Origin: Oscarella lobularis
Taxonomy: Eukaryota > Porifera > Homoscleromorpha > Homosclerophorida > Oscarellidae
Length of the DNA stretch: 64,000 nt
Assembly: GCF_947507565.1 (NCBI RefSeq)
Contig: NC_089180.1
Coordinates: 3,348,001-3,412,000, forward strand
Reading direction: 5' to 3'
In this document: piece after piece, positions 1-10,984 of the stretch
Layout: the number at the start of each line of letters is the position of its first letter
How positions within the stretch are numbered: the first letter of the stretch is position 1
Position numbers and translations under genes: made by a program
The notes under the pieces: model-generated
The model's database searches: none
Seen by the model: only the letters and a program-made list of their open reading frames with translations
Told to the model about the DNA's origin: nothing

Positions 1-480
1 GGAATGACGCGAAAGACGGCGGAACGATGGAAATCGCTGCTCCGGTGTCAATGAGACAACGGAACGACACGCCGTTCAGTGTCGCAGCGACTTGAAAAAT
101 AGAGTCGGAGGATAACGGGGACGCCTGGAGGGCGGCGACGTAATGAATTATGGGCGTATGTTCGCGCGAATGCGCAGAGACACACTGTGCGGAATTTTCA
201 TGTTTCCCCCCAAACTTCGGACAATTAATACGAATATGGCCAAACTGTCCGCAATCCCAACAGCGACGCTGAGAAACCAGAACAGGCGCGCGAAGAGTGC
301 TTGGGAGTCCCGAGGGAATGGCGTAGACAGGGTGGGGCGAAGCGTCGTTGCGGGTGAGACGTTCCAACACAGAGGTGACAAGAGCGGTCTGCGTTTCGAC
401 GGCTTTCATCAAAGACGAGGCAGGCGTGGCCGTCGCGACGAGTGGATGTGGCGCCGCTGTAGCATCGCCGGAAATGGACG
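1..480 (-). pseudogene. Retroelement gag-protease fragment, cut by the left window edge
   Basis: Read on the minus strand, this stretch encodes a retroviral-type zinc knuckle (C-W-D-C-G-Q-F-G-H-I-R-I-N-C, at 221-262), followed about 60 residues later by the start of an aspartic protease with the active-site triplet in LIDTGAAIS (about 40-54). Upstream residues are Thr/Ala/Pro-rich, as gag C-termini often are. The knuckle binds RNA and the protease would mature the polyprotein of an LTR retrotransposon. The open frame has no stop between about 465 and 1. At about 480 it abuts an unrelated transposase fragment on the other strand, so the gag 5' part is missing. Knuckle plus DTG is strong evidence for an LTR retrotransposon; the clade (Ty3/Gypsy or BEL) cannot be told without the reverse transcriptase. 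Confidence 0.8.
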
Positions 481-1380
481 GATGGAAAACTTTGACAGGC
501 GAAATCTTGTCAGAGTCTATCACGACGAGTGCATCTTCCACTCAAACGACGATCAGCAGTTCTTCTAGTGCGACGGATCATTCAATCCTGTAAAGTCAAA
601 ATCAGAGGGACGGGTCATCATGGTCTCCGACTTCCGACGTAAGCGCGTCGGGTCGTAACAGCATCTCAACGTCACTCAACGCTAGTCCTGTGGACATTCT
701 GCAGTATCTATGCGCAAATGCGGAAGAACTTGCACGTGCCCAAACAGGCCCTGGTGTCGGTGTGCGGCGCTTCGCAAACGGACATGATACCCATATCCTG
801 ACCGCCACTCTCTATATGGAAAGCTTCGTCCGTCCTAAGCTTCGCGTGCGACGACGCGACTGAAACCATCACCATCTTGATCACCTTCACGACGGATGGG
901 GATACGTCGTTCGCGAGATGTTGGAGAAACATTTTCATTCAGACGACGGTCTCACCGAATGCATCGCATCCGTAGAAGACGAAATTGTTCGCCTATCCAC
1001 TTCAGGTTCGACGCTGGAGTCGTCGCCTTTCTGCAGACCGTGGGTGTCCACCAGGCGGTGAACACGTCGTACGAGGACTTCCCCGACTTACGACGTCTTG
1101 TCGCCAGTCCCTTTTTCCAACAAGCCCTGATTCAAGGTCAAGGACTGTTTGTTTTCTCCAGCGTATATAAAGCGCACTTGACGATAGCTCGCGAAGATTT
1201 TCCCGCTGTCCACGTCTGCTTCTGTCCGTATCCCGCCGTTCCTGTTCCAAGTAGGTATCGCTTTTCATTCGAATAATTTTGCAAGAACGAGCCGCGACCC
1301 GTCGTCATGGTCGTTACTTGAGGAAGTTTCAGGATATATACGATCTGCCCGTTCCGATGAGATTTCAAACGTATCTATTG
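481..1380. repeat. Composite repeat, copy 1 (internally shorter)
   Basis: Positions 483-720 (plus strand) repeat the DDE transposase fragment found on the minus strand at about 16360-16600, starting MENFDRRNLVRVYHDE. Positions 720-1380 repeat 14941-15570 in reverse orientation. The two loci therefore carry the same composite in inverted orientation. Copy 1 lacks the roughly 780 bp that lie between the two parts in copy 2 (about 15570-16350). A plus-strand frame continues from the transposase fragment through ILQYLCANAEELARAQ into about 830, then shifts; a second coding-like stretch (VVREMLEKHFHSDDG, about 905-950) also exists in copy 2. Stops and shifts show this copy is not functional. Confidence 0.65.
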
Positions 1381-1399
1381 AAACCGTTTGATGACGAAA

Positions 1400-3250
1400 G
1401 GTGCGACCGCCTTTAGCTTCGTATCGCCGTCAATGAAACGGTGAAGTGCGTCGAACGCCAGCCGTCCGACAACTGCGACGATCTCCTGTCGCAATCGCTC
1501 GTCTTTCTCAGTCTGACCGTCGTCGAATGCATCGCCCGATGCACTCCTTCGCTCGTCGGATTTGGAAGAATATCTCGGCGTCGAGTATCCGCTTTTTTAC
1601 AAGAGCCTGAACGAGGCCGCTCGGTTGTTGACGCTCGATGAAATCGAGCGTACGCATCGCTATTTAGCCACGATGCCGAAGAGACGATTCGTTGAACCGG
1701 ATTCGTTCCTGAGAGCGATTAGCAACATTGCCATCTATCGCTCTCTCCCTTCCTCCGAAACGTCTTCTCGATGCGACATCACGGTGATTCTTTGCTCGTA
1801 CAAGCGAGTCGATTCCAGAAATTCTCCGTGCTGTCGCGGTCACATCTTTGGCAATCACGCACTCAACGACGTCGATCCCGCGCGCTTTTGGACTCGCCAA
1901 TGCTAGTCGAAAATGTTTTGCGACGAGACGCAGGACAACTAGCCTCGTATCCAGGCCCTTTCTTCTGTTGCGAATCCCGGATGGCCTCGCGGAGAAAGGG
2001 CCTGGTTCCCACTGTATGCGCGCCAGAAATTACCGTCTTCCCGGTAATCTGGATCTAAAGCGTTTTTTAAATAAAGGGCAACAGAACGTTATTATGAACG
2101 CCTCTAAACAGCTTTTTCACGTTTCGCGGATACGCCACGCGCTTTCCTTACTGAGATCGCAACGTCACATTTTAGAGCGATTTGCACGGTTTCTCGATAA
2201 GCGATTTGGTATCTTACAGTTGCTGTCGATTATCCATTCCCATAGTCGTCTTTTTGCCTCATATCGGTTGTCCAAAAGACTTGCTCAAGGGACAAACGCC
2301 ATTTTATTCAATGGTCGCATCGATAGCGCACGCACCGCTCAGCCTTTCCTGCACCGATTTGACGGCCGGAACGTATGCAAACATTCCCAGGCGGGATCAA
2401 TCACTGTCATCGTATTTTAGTATGAGAGAGAATAGACGCACTAATTTTACACTTTCTCAATTGACCAACTTGATCAATCATCAAGGAAAGATGAGGTTGT
2501 ATAACTAAGATAGAACTAACTGAAGGAATTCGGACTCGAAGATGGGCGAGATTCCCAGCTGATTTCACATGTAGCTTTTGGACCTCCCACCCCACCTATA
2601 CACTGACTGAGAGAAATTGCAACGATCTAGAGACACTTTCGCGCGGTTTTAGGGACACTTTCGCGCGTTTTTCGCGTTCACGCTGTCCGATCCGGCTGAT
2701 TCGATCGTCTCGTGGCGATCGATCGTCTCTCGTGGCTATATCTACCTTTTCCTGCGCGATTTGACCGAGCCGAGGCGATGAGCGATCTCTTACCGTGCTA
2801 TTTGAGCGTCGCCCACGAGAAGGAAACTCGCCTAGCTGCCGAACCTAGCTGCTTTGGAGATACATCGCTTTTTACGGGTCGAGACGCGAAAGAAAGAGGA
2901 TTTCGCGATAGCGTGCGGCTTTGCGTTGCTCACTCTCGATTGAGATGCGCCGAATTTCAACGCTGTGCTTTTATATTTGATTCAGAAAGCTGCGCAAAGT
3001 CTCTGATGCGATGTGTTTCCGCTTATTAATTAAATCTATTGTGACGTGCTTGCTTTCATTTCGTACACTGGCTTGCTCGAAAGCTAAATACGCATTTTGC
3101 TAAACATTAGAAATTGATATTTAGGACCTTAAGAATCAATCTCTAATATTTAGGATCCTAAGAATGAAAGATGGGGTTTCGATCTTTGATTCTTATGGTC
3201 CAAAATACGATCTGCTTGCGTCTGCCTATCTTTACTCAAATACACATGCC
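1400..3250 (+). other. Unassigned stretch with coding-like scraps
   Basis: No family is recognised. The most protein-like piece is the plus-strand frame at about 1530-1760, which includes EEYLGVEYPLFYKSLNEAA and a basic, helix-like sequence after it. A second piece at about 2215-2420 contains IPIVVFLPHIGCPKDLLKGQ in one of two overlapping open frames. A third frame at 2712-3029 is Cys- and Arg-rich without a known motif. These might be exons of an unknown gene or decayed transposon sequence. Between 3030 and 3250 I see only AT-rich sequence. Confidence 0.25.
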
Positions 3251-3384
3251 AATAAGCCCGGGAAAGTGAACTAAACACACAATAGAGCTCATCGCGGGCA
3301 CCGCCACCAGAGATAATATGAGGCCACCAACACTCACACTACATATAGCAGTATCTCTTTGCCCGTGCACACACTATGCTGTGG

Positions 3385-3540
3385 TATCTATTTTCCCGTG
3401 CGAAGCACGGGCACCAAAACTAGTACAGACAGACAGACAGACACTTCCGGCCCTAAGATCACGTTTGAGAGAGCCTCCCTCCGCCGTTATACGGGCTCCA
3501 CCCGTACAACTCTGGTGGTCGGCTTCATTATCTTAACAAG
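3385..3540 (+). repeat. Dispersed hairpin-bearing repeat, copy 1
   Basis: A GACA microsatellite is followed by a conserved block (CTTCCGGCCCTAAGATCACG then GTTTGAGAGAGCC) and by an inverted motif TACGGGCTCCACCCGTA that can fold into a small hairpin. Just upstream is a second hairpin, CCGTGCGAAGCACGG. The same block occurs in reverse orientation at about 53660-53790. Two inverted copies 50 kb apart indicate a dispersed short element (SINE- or MITE-like) without coding capacity. Confidence 0.7.
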
Positions 3541-4055
3541 ATGGCGAAGCGTGTCCTGCTTGACCGTGACTACCGAGCCGAACGCGCTGTTTGGTTAGAG
3601 CGTTTTTGCCTTTTGGCCAATCACCTTTCTGAGATTTTTTGATTAGGCTCCGTGATCGTTACGGAGGATCGTTAGATGCCGTCCCTGCCTCAGAAGCTGC
3701 CTCGACATTACCGACCGGGAGATAGGCCTAGTTCTAGTTGTTCGGGAAGCGTTTCCAAGCAGAAAACGCGTTCGACGCAATGATCGTTGGTGTTACACCA
3801 CCGAAAGAAAGGACGACAGTAAAACCGGAGAGCAAGGGCACTCATTTGCTCGTGATAAAACTGATGAGAGAAGTCATAAGAACCCCGGTTTGGCTATATA
3901 ATTTTTAGCGCGAAAAAAATTTGTACTTATTTCTCTAGAAGAAATTGACTGGATGTCTGTTGCAGCGTGCCTGGTAACTGAACTAAATAATGTTACGACG
4001 GAAGACGAAGCCGACTAGGAGAAGAGCGACTTCGTCAGACGTTTTTCCTTTGACG
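3541..4055. other. Leader region of the following gene, nothing identified
   Basis: No feature could be assigned. The sequence may include the 5' exon and an intron of the transposase-like gene that becomes readable at about 4056, but no start codon or splice site could be fixed. Confidence 0.3.
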
Positions 4056-4507
4056 ATTTCAAGGATGACGTAAAACGACAGTGTCCTTGTATTTTGATCT
4101 ACTTTTGGCTCTCATGCTTCCTCCCATTCGATACTCTTAAAAAAAGCAGGAAAAGTGAAGAGTACCGTGAAGTGGAGACTGCGGCAACTGCCATCACCTT
4201 AAAGACTCGCAGAAAACGAGTTGCCTTTCCACTTCTGATTTCACTTACTTTGTTTAGCAGGGGAACTAATCAGTATCACATTTGTCTGATTTGCATCGTC
4301 TCGGTCCAGGTGATGAGCAACCTGAATGCAATAGGAATTTCTACATCCTACACGCAGGCTTGGCGCTATCTTGAAGGTGTTGCAGCTGCATCAACAACCG
4401 ATTATTCTGAAGGTCAACTGATTGTGGCATACGATAATCTGAATACGTAACTGCTTTTGTAAGCGACGTTGGGCTGCATTTGTCTCTCTTGGGATGCTCG
4501 GAGGCTG

Positions 4508-5146
4508 TGTCACGAAAAAAGTGTCCGGGTAAAAAAGTGTCCGGCCGCACACTTTTTTTCAGGAAAAAAATGTCCGGGTCTGAATAAAAGTGTTCGGAAC
4601 AGATTGTCATGGAAAAATGTGTCAGGGTAAAATCGTGTCCAGCCGGACCATATTTCCTGTGAAATGTCGTCCGGCCGGAGACTATTTGCGACAAACGGCG
4701 GATCTCTGACTGACATACAGGCCCGGTAATACCTTCTGCGAGCTCGAAGTAGGCTTCGCGATCCGGCGTTGCCAGTCCAGCGATTTCTGTTCCACCGCTG
4801 ATGTCCACGCATCGGCGTGGTTTCCTTATATCGCCTGGAGAAGTGTCCGTCCGGACACCTTTTTCCAGAAAAAAACAGTCCGGCCGGACGCTCGGACGGA
4901 TTTCTCCAGCCCCAAATGCGTCTGACGGCACGGACGACATCATACGAACACCGGCAGGTCCTTAGAAGGCCGGTCGCTTATAATACGCGTAGTAGCCAAG
5001 CTTAGAAAAAACGGTTATCTGCTACCGGACGTTTTTTTTAGACCCGGTCACTTTTTTTCAGGAAAAAGTGTTCGGCCGGACGGTTTTTTCTGGAAAAAGT
5101 TGTCCGGCCGGACACTTTTTTACCCGGACACATTTTTCCATGACAG
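4508..5146. mobile_element. Foldback-type element with long imperfect inverted ends
   Basis: The ends match as an inverted repeat. The left arm begins with AAAAAAGTGTCCGGGTAAAA at about 4515 and the right arm is its complement near 5110-5140. Inside each arm a short palindrome, GTCCGGCCGGAC, alternates with A- or T-runs (TTTTTTCAGGAAAAA), and further copies lie at about 4835-4890. No protein is encoded. Arms built from repeated palindromic subunits around a unique centre are typical of foldback elements or large MITEs. It sits between two coding blocks of the surrounding gene, probably in an intron. I could not identify a target-site duplication. Confidence 0.6.
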
Positions 5147-6040
5147 CTGTCTGCCTTGGAGTGTGGGCGTGTCATGGGAATATGCGGCCACCCAAAGACT
5201 ATTCGCCGGTTAAGAGAGGAGCTCGCAGGAGACAACGCTAAGCACGTCAATTCGTACATCCAGAAGGCCAGAAGCCAACATAATTTGGTCTTGCTAATTG
5301 TGGACGATTTCCACGTGGTGCACACGATTCAGCGACATCCGCTGAAACGTCGAAAGCTATCCACATGGCAACCTGTCTCATCAATATCCATGAAACTATA
5401 CCGTGCCTTCCAAAGCCGAGTTCGCCTCATTACTGGCCTTAAGATCTGCAGAGCAAGGGAATTATCAATATCGGAAGAGTCTTGGATCATTTCTCCCAGT
5501 TTTTACAACATTACTGTCACCAAACGTGGCTGAGCTTCCTTCCTTCCGATTTTCGCTGTCTTAACATCGATCACATTCAAACATCCCTCATTAATCTAAG
5601 GTGCGCAAAAAAGTGTGTAAAACTAACGTGATGGTGCTCCTATATACAGCAAGGTGCTACACGTCTCCGACTCAGAGAGACCTCGACATGCTAAAAAGCT
5701 CTCGGCTGATAAGTGAGATGCATCAAAGACTAAAATCTCTTCGAGATTACAAAACCGTTTTGGACAACGCTCTCCGTATTCAACCAGATCTAAAGCAGTA
5801 AAACATTATATAGCTTATTTACCAAATTATAAGTTTCAGCCGGCAGATACCTAAATGAAAATGTCGTCGCCTCACTAGGCGACAACGTTTCACTTTCAAA
5901 AAAAAATCATTGCAAAGGTAATAATTCTAGACTTTTTGAATTACTTTTTTTATTGCACCTGAAGCTAACTGAGTGTCTTTCAGTATGTAGAAGATCCTTT
6001 CCTTGACTCCTTGCTTCCGCTTCTTGGGCCTTTTCATATA

Positions 6041-7576
6041 CAGTGGGGTCAGAAAGTTTTCGGCACCTTTAAGAATAATATAGTTTATGCCTTTGCGATC
6101 CAATCTGTACACTTTTCCAGCCCCAAAACACTTTTTAAATGCCGAATACAACAGGTTTAGATGCCCTTAGTGCCCGGTACACCTTTGTCTAAACTAGTAA
6201 CACGGACAGGAGGCCTTCGACACTATCCGCCTAAATAGACATACATTATTTGTCATGCAAAATACTCTTCCACGCCTGTGATAATAAAGTAGACACCTCG
6301 TCGTCCAATGGTAGGAGAGATGCTAAATTATTGGTGCCTGTTGTATGTGACGTCATAATGTGTTTTTGCGTGTGTGAATTTGAGAGAGTTATGGCCAAGA
6401 CGCGAAATCTGTCACTCGAAGAAAGGGCTGCAATAGTGACCCTACACAAAGAGGGCTACAACCAGACTGCTATTAGCCGAAAATTATCGGTCTCGCGATC
6501 GGCCATTCAAGAAATAATACGAAAGAAAAACGAAACCGGCACTGTTGCCGATCGGAAACGATCTGGAAGACCGCGAAAAACCACGGAGCGCCAGGACGAG
6601 TACCTGGTGCTTTCGTCGCGACGTAATAAGAGGGCCACGGCGGCACAACTTCGAAAAGAGCTGGAAAATGCGACGGGAATCAACGTGTCGAAGACGACAG
6701 TAAAAGTTCGTCTGCATGAAGCCGGTATAAGAGGGTGCGTTGCTGTGAGAAAGCCGTTGTTGAGCGAAAAACACCGCAAAAATCGACGGCAGTGGGCAAA
6801 AGTTAGGAAGGAATGGGGGGAAGACGAATGGTCGCGTGTCGTCTTCTCGGATGAGTCGTCGTTCGAGTTGTTTGGGAGCTCGCAGCAGCTCTACGTGCAC
6901 CGCAAACCCGGAGAAAAGTTTTTGCGCCAATGCCTAGCGCCAACTGTGAAGTTTGGTGGCGGCAAAGTGATGGTTTGGGGTTCGATGGCGCAGTCAGGAG
7001 TGGGAAGTTTACGAATAATGGAAGGGTCTGTGACGTCAGCATCGTACGTTCGACTTCTTTCAACGTGCTTACAAAGAGATGGCGAGTCTCTTGTTGGCGA
7101 CAACTTCATTTTTCAACAGGACAACGCGCCGGCGCATACGGCGAAAGCAACCAAAAACTGGTTCGAGCGAAAAAAAATTGATGTTCTGCAATGGCCCGCC
7201 CAGAGTCCTGATTTGAACCCAATCGAACATCTTTGGGTCATTATGAAGCGAAGAGTGGCTCAGAAATGCCCTCAGAGCATTCCACATCTCATAAAAATAA
7301 TTGAAGAGGTGTGGAAAAGTATTTCGTCGGAGACCACTAAACGTTTAGTTCAGAGCATGCCTCGTAGAGTTAGGGCGGTAATAGGCGCTAAAGGCGGGTC
7401 TACTCGGTACTAAATAAAAGGTGGACGTCCCTGTGATATCTACGCGGTATACTGGGGGTTTTGGGGATTTTCCTGATGTTATACATACTTGCCGTGCAAA
7501 AAACTACTCTAGTTTGGATCGTATAGCCGTTAAGTGGGTAAATTTGGAAGGTGCCGAAAACTTTCTGACCCCACTG
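6041..7576 (+). mobile_element. Complete Tc1-type transposon
   Basis: The element is 1536 bp and is bounded by terminal inverted repeats starting CAGTGGGGTCAGAAAGTTTT and continuing CGGCACCTT, identical at both ends over 29 bp. It is flanked by TA dinucleotides (6039-6040 and 7577-7578), the target-site duplication expected of Tc1/mariner elements. It contains one uninterrupted transposase frame. Removing the element and one TA restores an open reading frame across the host sequence (PFHI joined to YLNALENIF), so the insertion hit an exon. Identical ends and an intact gene point to recent arrival. Confidence 0.97.
6391..7413 (+). CDS. Tc1-type transposase, intact
   Basis: This 340-residue cut-and-paste transposase cuts at the element's inverted repeats and inserts into TA. 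The N-terminal half has paired helix-turn-helix DNA-binding domains: LSLEERAAIVTLHKEGYNQT, then a GRPRK hinge (residues about 61-65) and a second HTH. The catalytic DDE domain shows D in VVFSDESSF, D in FQQDNAPAHTA and E in DLNPIEHLW, with 34 residues between the last two, the DD34E signature of the Tc1 group. Length matches the family's usual 340 or so. I chose the ATG at 6391 because homology begins at MAKTRNLSLEE; an upstream in-frame ATG at 6250 would add 47 unrelated residues. No frameshift or stop is seen, so the gene may be active. Confidence 0.96.
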   Translation: MAKTRNLSLEERAAIVTLHKEGYNQTAISRKLSVSRSAIQEIIRKKNETGTVADRKRSGRPRKTTERQDEYLVLSSRRNKRATAAQLRKELENATGINVSKTTVKVRLHEAGIRGCVAVRKPLLSEKHRKNRRQWAKVRKEWGEDEWSRVVFSDESSFELFGSSQQLYVHRKPGEKFLRQCLAPTVKFGGGKVMVWGSMAQSGVGSLRIMEGSVTSASYVRLLSTCLQRDGESLVGDNFIFQQDNAPAHTAKATKNWFERKKIDVLQWPAQSPDLNPIEHLWVIMKRRVAQKCPQSIPHLIKIIEEVWKSISSETTKRLVQSMPRRVRAVIGAKGGSTRY

Positions 7577-8889
7577 TATATCTCAACGCTCTTGAAAACA
7601 TCTTTGCACTGTACCATCCTATTTTTGAAAGTACGATTATAAATAAATTAGAGCTACAACCAACACTGACATTTACTGCTCTTTCCAACAGAACTTTTCA
7701 AAGACCTTTTCGGGACAAAAAGTTTTGCCCAAAAAACCACACCATGAGAGAATGTCCACTTTGCTTTTAGCCGTAATTGGAGGCTGGCAGCTCATTCGAA
7801 GTTTGATCTGTGCAAAGATTACGAATATTTAGCTCTCCGGTTCTTTCTGGACGACCTAGCACCTCTCATTTTCTTCTTTTACTCGGCAATCCACCGAGGC
7901 AGCTTGTTCGATCTGTGGCAACCAGCAATGATTCGTCTCGCCATAATGTTCATAATACAGCAGCGCCACAACTATAATAAAGCTATTCTTGCTACCATAA
8001 GCGACTGCCTTCACTACGAAACTGTAATACCTGAATGGAAATCTACCTTTTCTTCGTATCTCAATGTGTTCACTGAAAAAAAGGTGGAAGTTTTTCACTC
8101 CCTGTTGAGGGCCCAATGCCCCTCATGGTCATGGCCTGAGCAGATAACACTATTTGCCAAAGTAATCAGTGCAAAAAAATTTGACTCCGCCTTTGCATCT
8201 AATTTGTAATACCTACCGTCAAAGGAAAGAGCCGTCAGAATTTAAGCTACTTAGCAGCGCGGACGGCCGAATATTTCACTAAACAACTTAAAAGTATTTC
8301 CTAAAAATCAAGAGGACAGACAAAGGTGAGTGTCGGAAAAGCGAAACGACGGGTAATTGATATGCCAACTTTCAACTGCACTCTCGATCAGAGAGCGCTT
8401 CCACTTGGCTTTTCAGTCCAGAAGATGCCTGATGAGGATCTTATCTGCGATTTTCAAGGATGTGATAAAGCAGGAAGAGAAACTATCGTCCTAACATGCG
8501 GACATTCTTTCCATCTTAGGTGCATAAACTCCAATTCCTGCATTTACTGCCAGCCTTTTCTCTTAAAAACAATTAAAGATCTGAGTCAAAAATTCAATGC
8601 GACACTTCTTACTTCAGAAATGGAAGAAGAAAGAGAAGAGCCTTCAGGCACAAATGAAAACGAAGACGAAGATATTTTCGAGAGTGGCTTCGACGACGAC
8701 GATTATTACTCGTCTCACGAATTCGTCGATCACTTGATGATTGAACTCGACAGTATATCTATGTCAGGAGCTAAGCCAAGGTTCCATTCCGCTAAGCATC
8801 GAGGCCTCTTTACTATTGTCACAGCGACAGTGAAGGATATGAAGTGTTCCGGAGGAACTGTCATTACATCAACAGAAGACATAATGTAG

Positions 8890-10535
8890 AAATTGGCAGC
8901 TTACAAAATAACCTTTGCAACAACCTACATAAAATATGAGCCCTAAGAAAGACGGCGACAGACTCAACAACAAACTGGCCAGTCAGTGCACTGTAGCAAC
9001 TTCAACTTTGAAAAAATACTAAAAGGAACTAATTGTTAATCAAATACTAACCTTTTCAGCCGACGCGCGCGTCGGGGTTCTTGTGACCCAATTCTTGCCA
9101 TATCTCGCGCCCGTATCTCCGACTTCCTCTTCCGCGTACGTTTCAGTTCACTAAAGAACGCGTACGATTAATTCGATTTACACGTAAAGTCTCGTAATGA
9201 CGTGATCGCGTCCGAAGCCCGGCTTTTCTGAAACCAGATTTCTCAATTAATCAATAGTGTAAATCGTAGTTTCTTATGTTCTCGAAAAAATTTTATAATT
9301 TATTTTTTAAACTCAATTCATATTGATTTCAGAGGTTCTATGTGGATAGTCCCCGCTATTTATTCGTCAAGTGACGTCGAAGGTCGATCAAAGTTGCGAA
9401 AGCCCTTATTCGACGCTGCGAAGGCGGAGATATCACAATGCTTCGACGGAATACCGCTACCTAGCGCCATTGCAAGCGTTGTGCCGATAAAGATATTTTT
9501 TAATCAGATTTGACTAACGAAGGAAATTCTAGAAGCAAGAGCAATAATGCCTATACATTATTTCAGTTACTGTATAATTATTAGCACCCTGCTCTTGAAG
9601 CATTTTGATCTCGACGACTCGTTGAGGAGTGACTGCGATTTCTTCTTGGGCCGCACTGGCATCAACTATCTCACACAATTCAAGTCAATAACGTTCGAAG
9701 TGACTCAGCATATTCTAAATCTAAAAACTACGCTCTTCGAAAAGAAACGCAGGTCTTTTTGGTTGTTGTCAGTAGAGAGTGTGCGCAGTTACTTGGTCAT
9801 CTGATCTATGCTAGAGCGATGACTCTCGCAACGCTTCGCTTATCCCCTGTCTCCGTTACAACCTTATGAATGTGCTTGCATATGAGATTTACACAAGATG
9901 GTAACGCAATATATGTATATAATATAATATATATATATATTATTAAAGAGTTGCGCAGCAACGTTGACTCCGGGTTGTGCAACAACGATGACGACGACCA
10001 CGCTTCAAAAGAATCGCGCGGGGTGAGACTAAGTCACTACGATAACGACGACGCGTTTCAATTCACGACCACGGCGTGATAAACGGACGCACCTTGGCCA
10101 GATCGAATTGCATGCTCTGACTCGAACGGGTCTATAGTCCTTGTGCGTTTGGCGCCCAACCGTGTACACGCGGCACTCCTGCGCCGAAAGCCAAGCATCT
10201 TAACATATCGAGTCGAAACCTGCATCCCGTCCATAAACTCGACAAAAGGGGCAGCGAGAGCGGGGTGCACTATAATTCCAGGCAGATGATCTTTATCGTC
10301 GTCGTCGTCGTCGTTTTTGCGATCGGTTTTGTGAATTTCTTTGGCGTTCAACAACAGCAAGGCAACGATGACAGACCGTTGGTCGTTCTCGTTGTCGTTT
10401 AATCCGGAGTCAAATCAAGCCGCTGCCGTACAAAACGCAGAGGAGTGCCGTCGACGGAGGGACGATGGCGATGGCAGTTTTGATGATAATTTGTCACTTT
10501 ACAGGTCGAAGTAACTATCATTTGCTAAAGAAGCC
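8890..10535. other. Gene-poor stretch
   Basis: No gene could be supported. A plus-strand frame at 9547-9804 and a minus-strand frame at 10058-10360 (with an Asp run encoded by a GTC/GAC trinucleotide repeat at about 10297-10314) have no recognisable domain. The segment contains the AT microsatellite listed separately. Confidence 0.4.
9911..9945. repeat. AT microsatellite
   Basis: A run of alternating TA and TAA units, about 35 bp, in otherwise unstructured sequence. Confidence 0.8.
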
Positions 10536-10630
10536 TTACTCATAGCGTCCATGTCCGTCTTGTCTAACTTCCCCCGCATCTTCATCGCTGCTATACTCGC
10601 TGGCACAAAATATTTCTATTTCATTTGAAC

Positions 10631-10783
10631 TTTGACTTTTGTACGCCTTCAGCGATTCTTTCGTGTACAGGCTTGGGGTGTTGATAATATAGTTGTAGAC
10701 GTCAGGAAATTCGATGGAAGGCCAAGCGTCACTCGTTGCAGCTGAATCTATCACGTACGGATCGTCAACGTCGGGACCGATGA
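10631..10783 (-). pseudogene. Fragment of YqaJ-type transposon-associated protein (central part)
   Basis: Minus-strand residues read [19 protein letters not shown], then a [18 protein letters not shown] stretch and a [10 protein letters not shown] end. From memory, this resembles the region of widespread animal multicopy proteins that precedes a YqaJ-type viral recombinase (exonuclease) domain and usually reads DIYNYLI...YT...LKAYKSLE. The exonuclease itself is not found downstream. The expected preceding residues (MSSQRFFSYFFALEDEAKS and following) lie 110 bp away on the opposite strand, suggesting a small inversion. The family assignment is from memory, hence the moderate confidence. Confidence 0.5.
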
Positions 10784-10894
10784 TATTCATGACGTCACAG
10801 GGACGTGCGCATGGGTGGCAAAAAAGTCTTGGGGATTTGGGTGGCATGCGCTGTTCACTCGCACGCGCTAGCAGCGGCTTATTCGCTTACAGCC

Positions 10895-10980
10895 ATGTCT
10901 TCGCAACGCTTTTTCTCCTACTTTTTCGCTCTCGAAGACGAAGCTAAGAGTCGCTACTTGGAGAAACTCGCCATCATCAT
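10895..10980 (+). pseudogene. N-terminal fragment matching the neighbouring YqaJ-type protein
   Basis: The plus strand from the ATG at 10895 reads MSSQRFFSYFFALEDEAKS and ends RYLEKLAII. This would fit directly ahead of the GPDVDDPY sequence on the minus strand at 10783. Inverting about 10785-10980 would restore one continuous frame. After 10980 the frame carries no family-like sequence. At about 28 residues it is short, and its meaning rests on the neighbour. Confidence 0.4.
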
Positions 10981-10984
10981 AGAC

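Larger units (their letters stand above)
4056..8889 (+). pseudogene. Transposase-like gene with RING-like C-terminus, copy 1, broken by two mobile elements
   Basis: Coding blocks lie in order at about 4056-4449 (ends IVAYDNLNT), 5160-5600 (contains LLIVDDFHVVHT), 5640-5801, 5985-6040 joined to 7579-7650 (PFHI then YLNALENIF), 7745-8209 (contains VEVFHSLLRAQ) and 8326-8889. The last block carries a RING-like finger (C-x4-C, CGHSFHLRCI, CIYC) and an Asp/Glu-rich tail ending DDDDYYSSHEF. The paralogue at 13856-14940 aligns from GGWLLIR to the tail. Acidic residues in YDNLN, VDDFH and VE-x-FHS could form a DDE-type catalytic triad; this is my inference, prompted by memory of similar multicopy proteins in fungi and cnidarians. 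Frameshifts are visible near 5345, 7800 and 8210-8320. A foldback element lies in an intron and a Tc1 element in an exon, so this copy is dead. Confidence 0.65.

Noticed and set aside
6250-6390. Upstream 47-residue extension of the Tc1 transposase
   Set aside because: No similarity to the family, and the ATG at 6391 matches the usual start.
10058-10360. Acidic protein gene with an Asp run
   Set aside because: The Asp run comes from a trinucleotide repeat and no conserved domain is visible.
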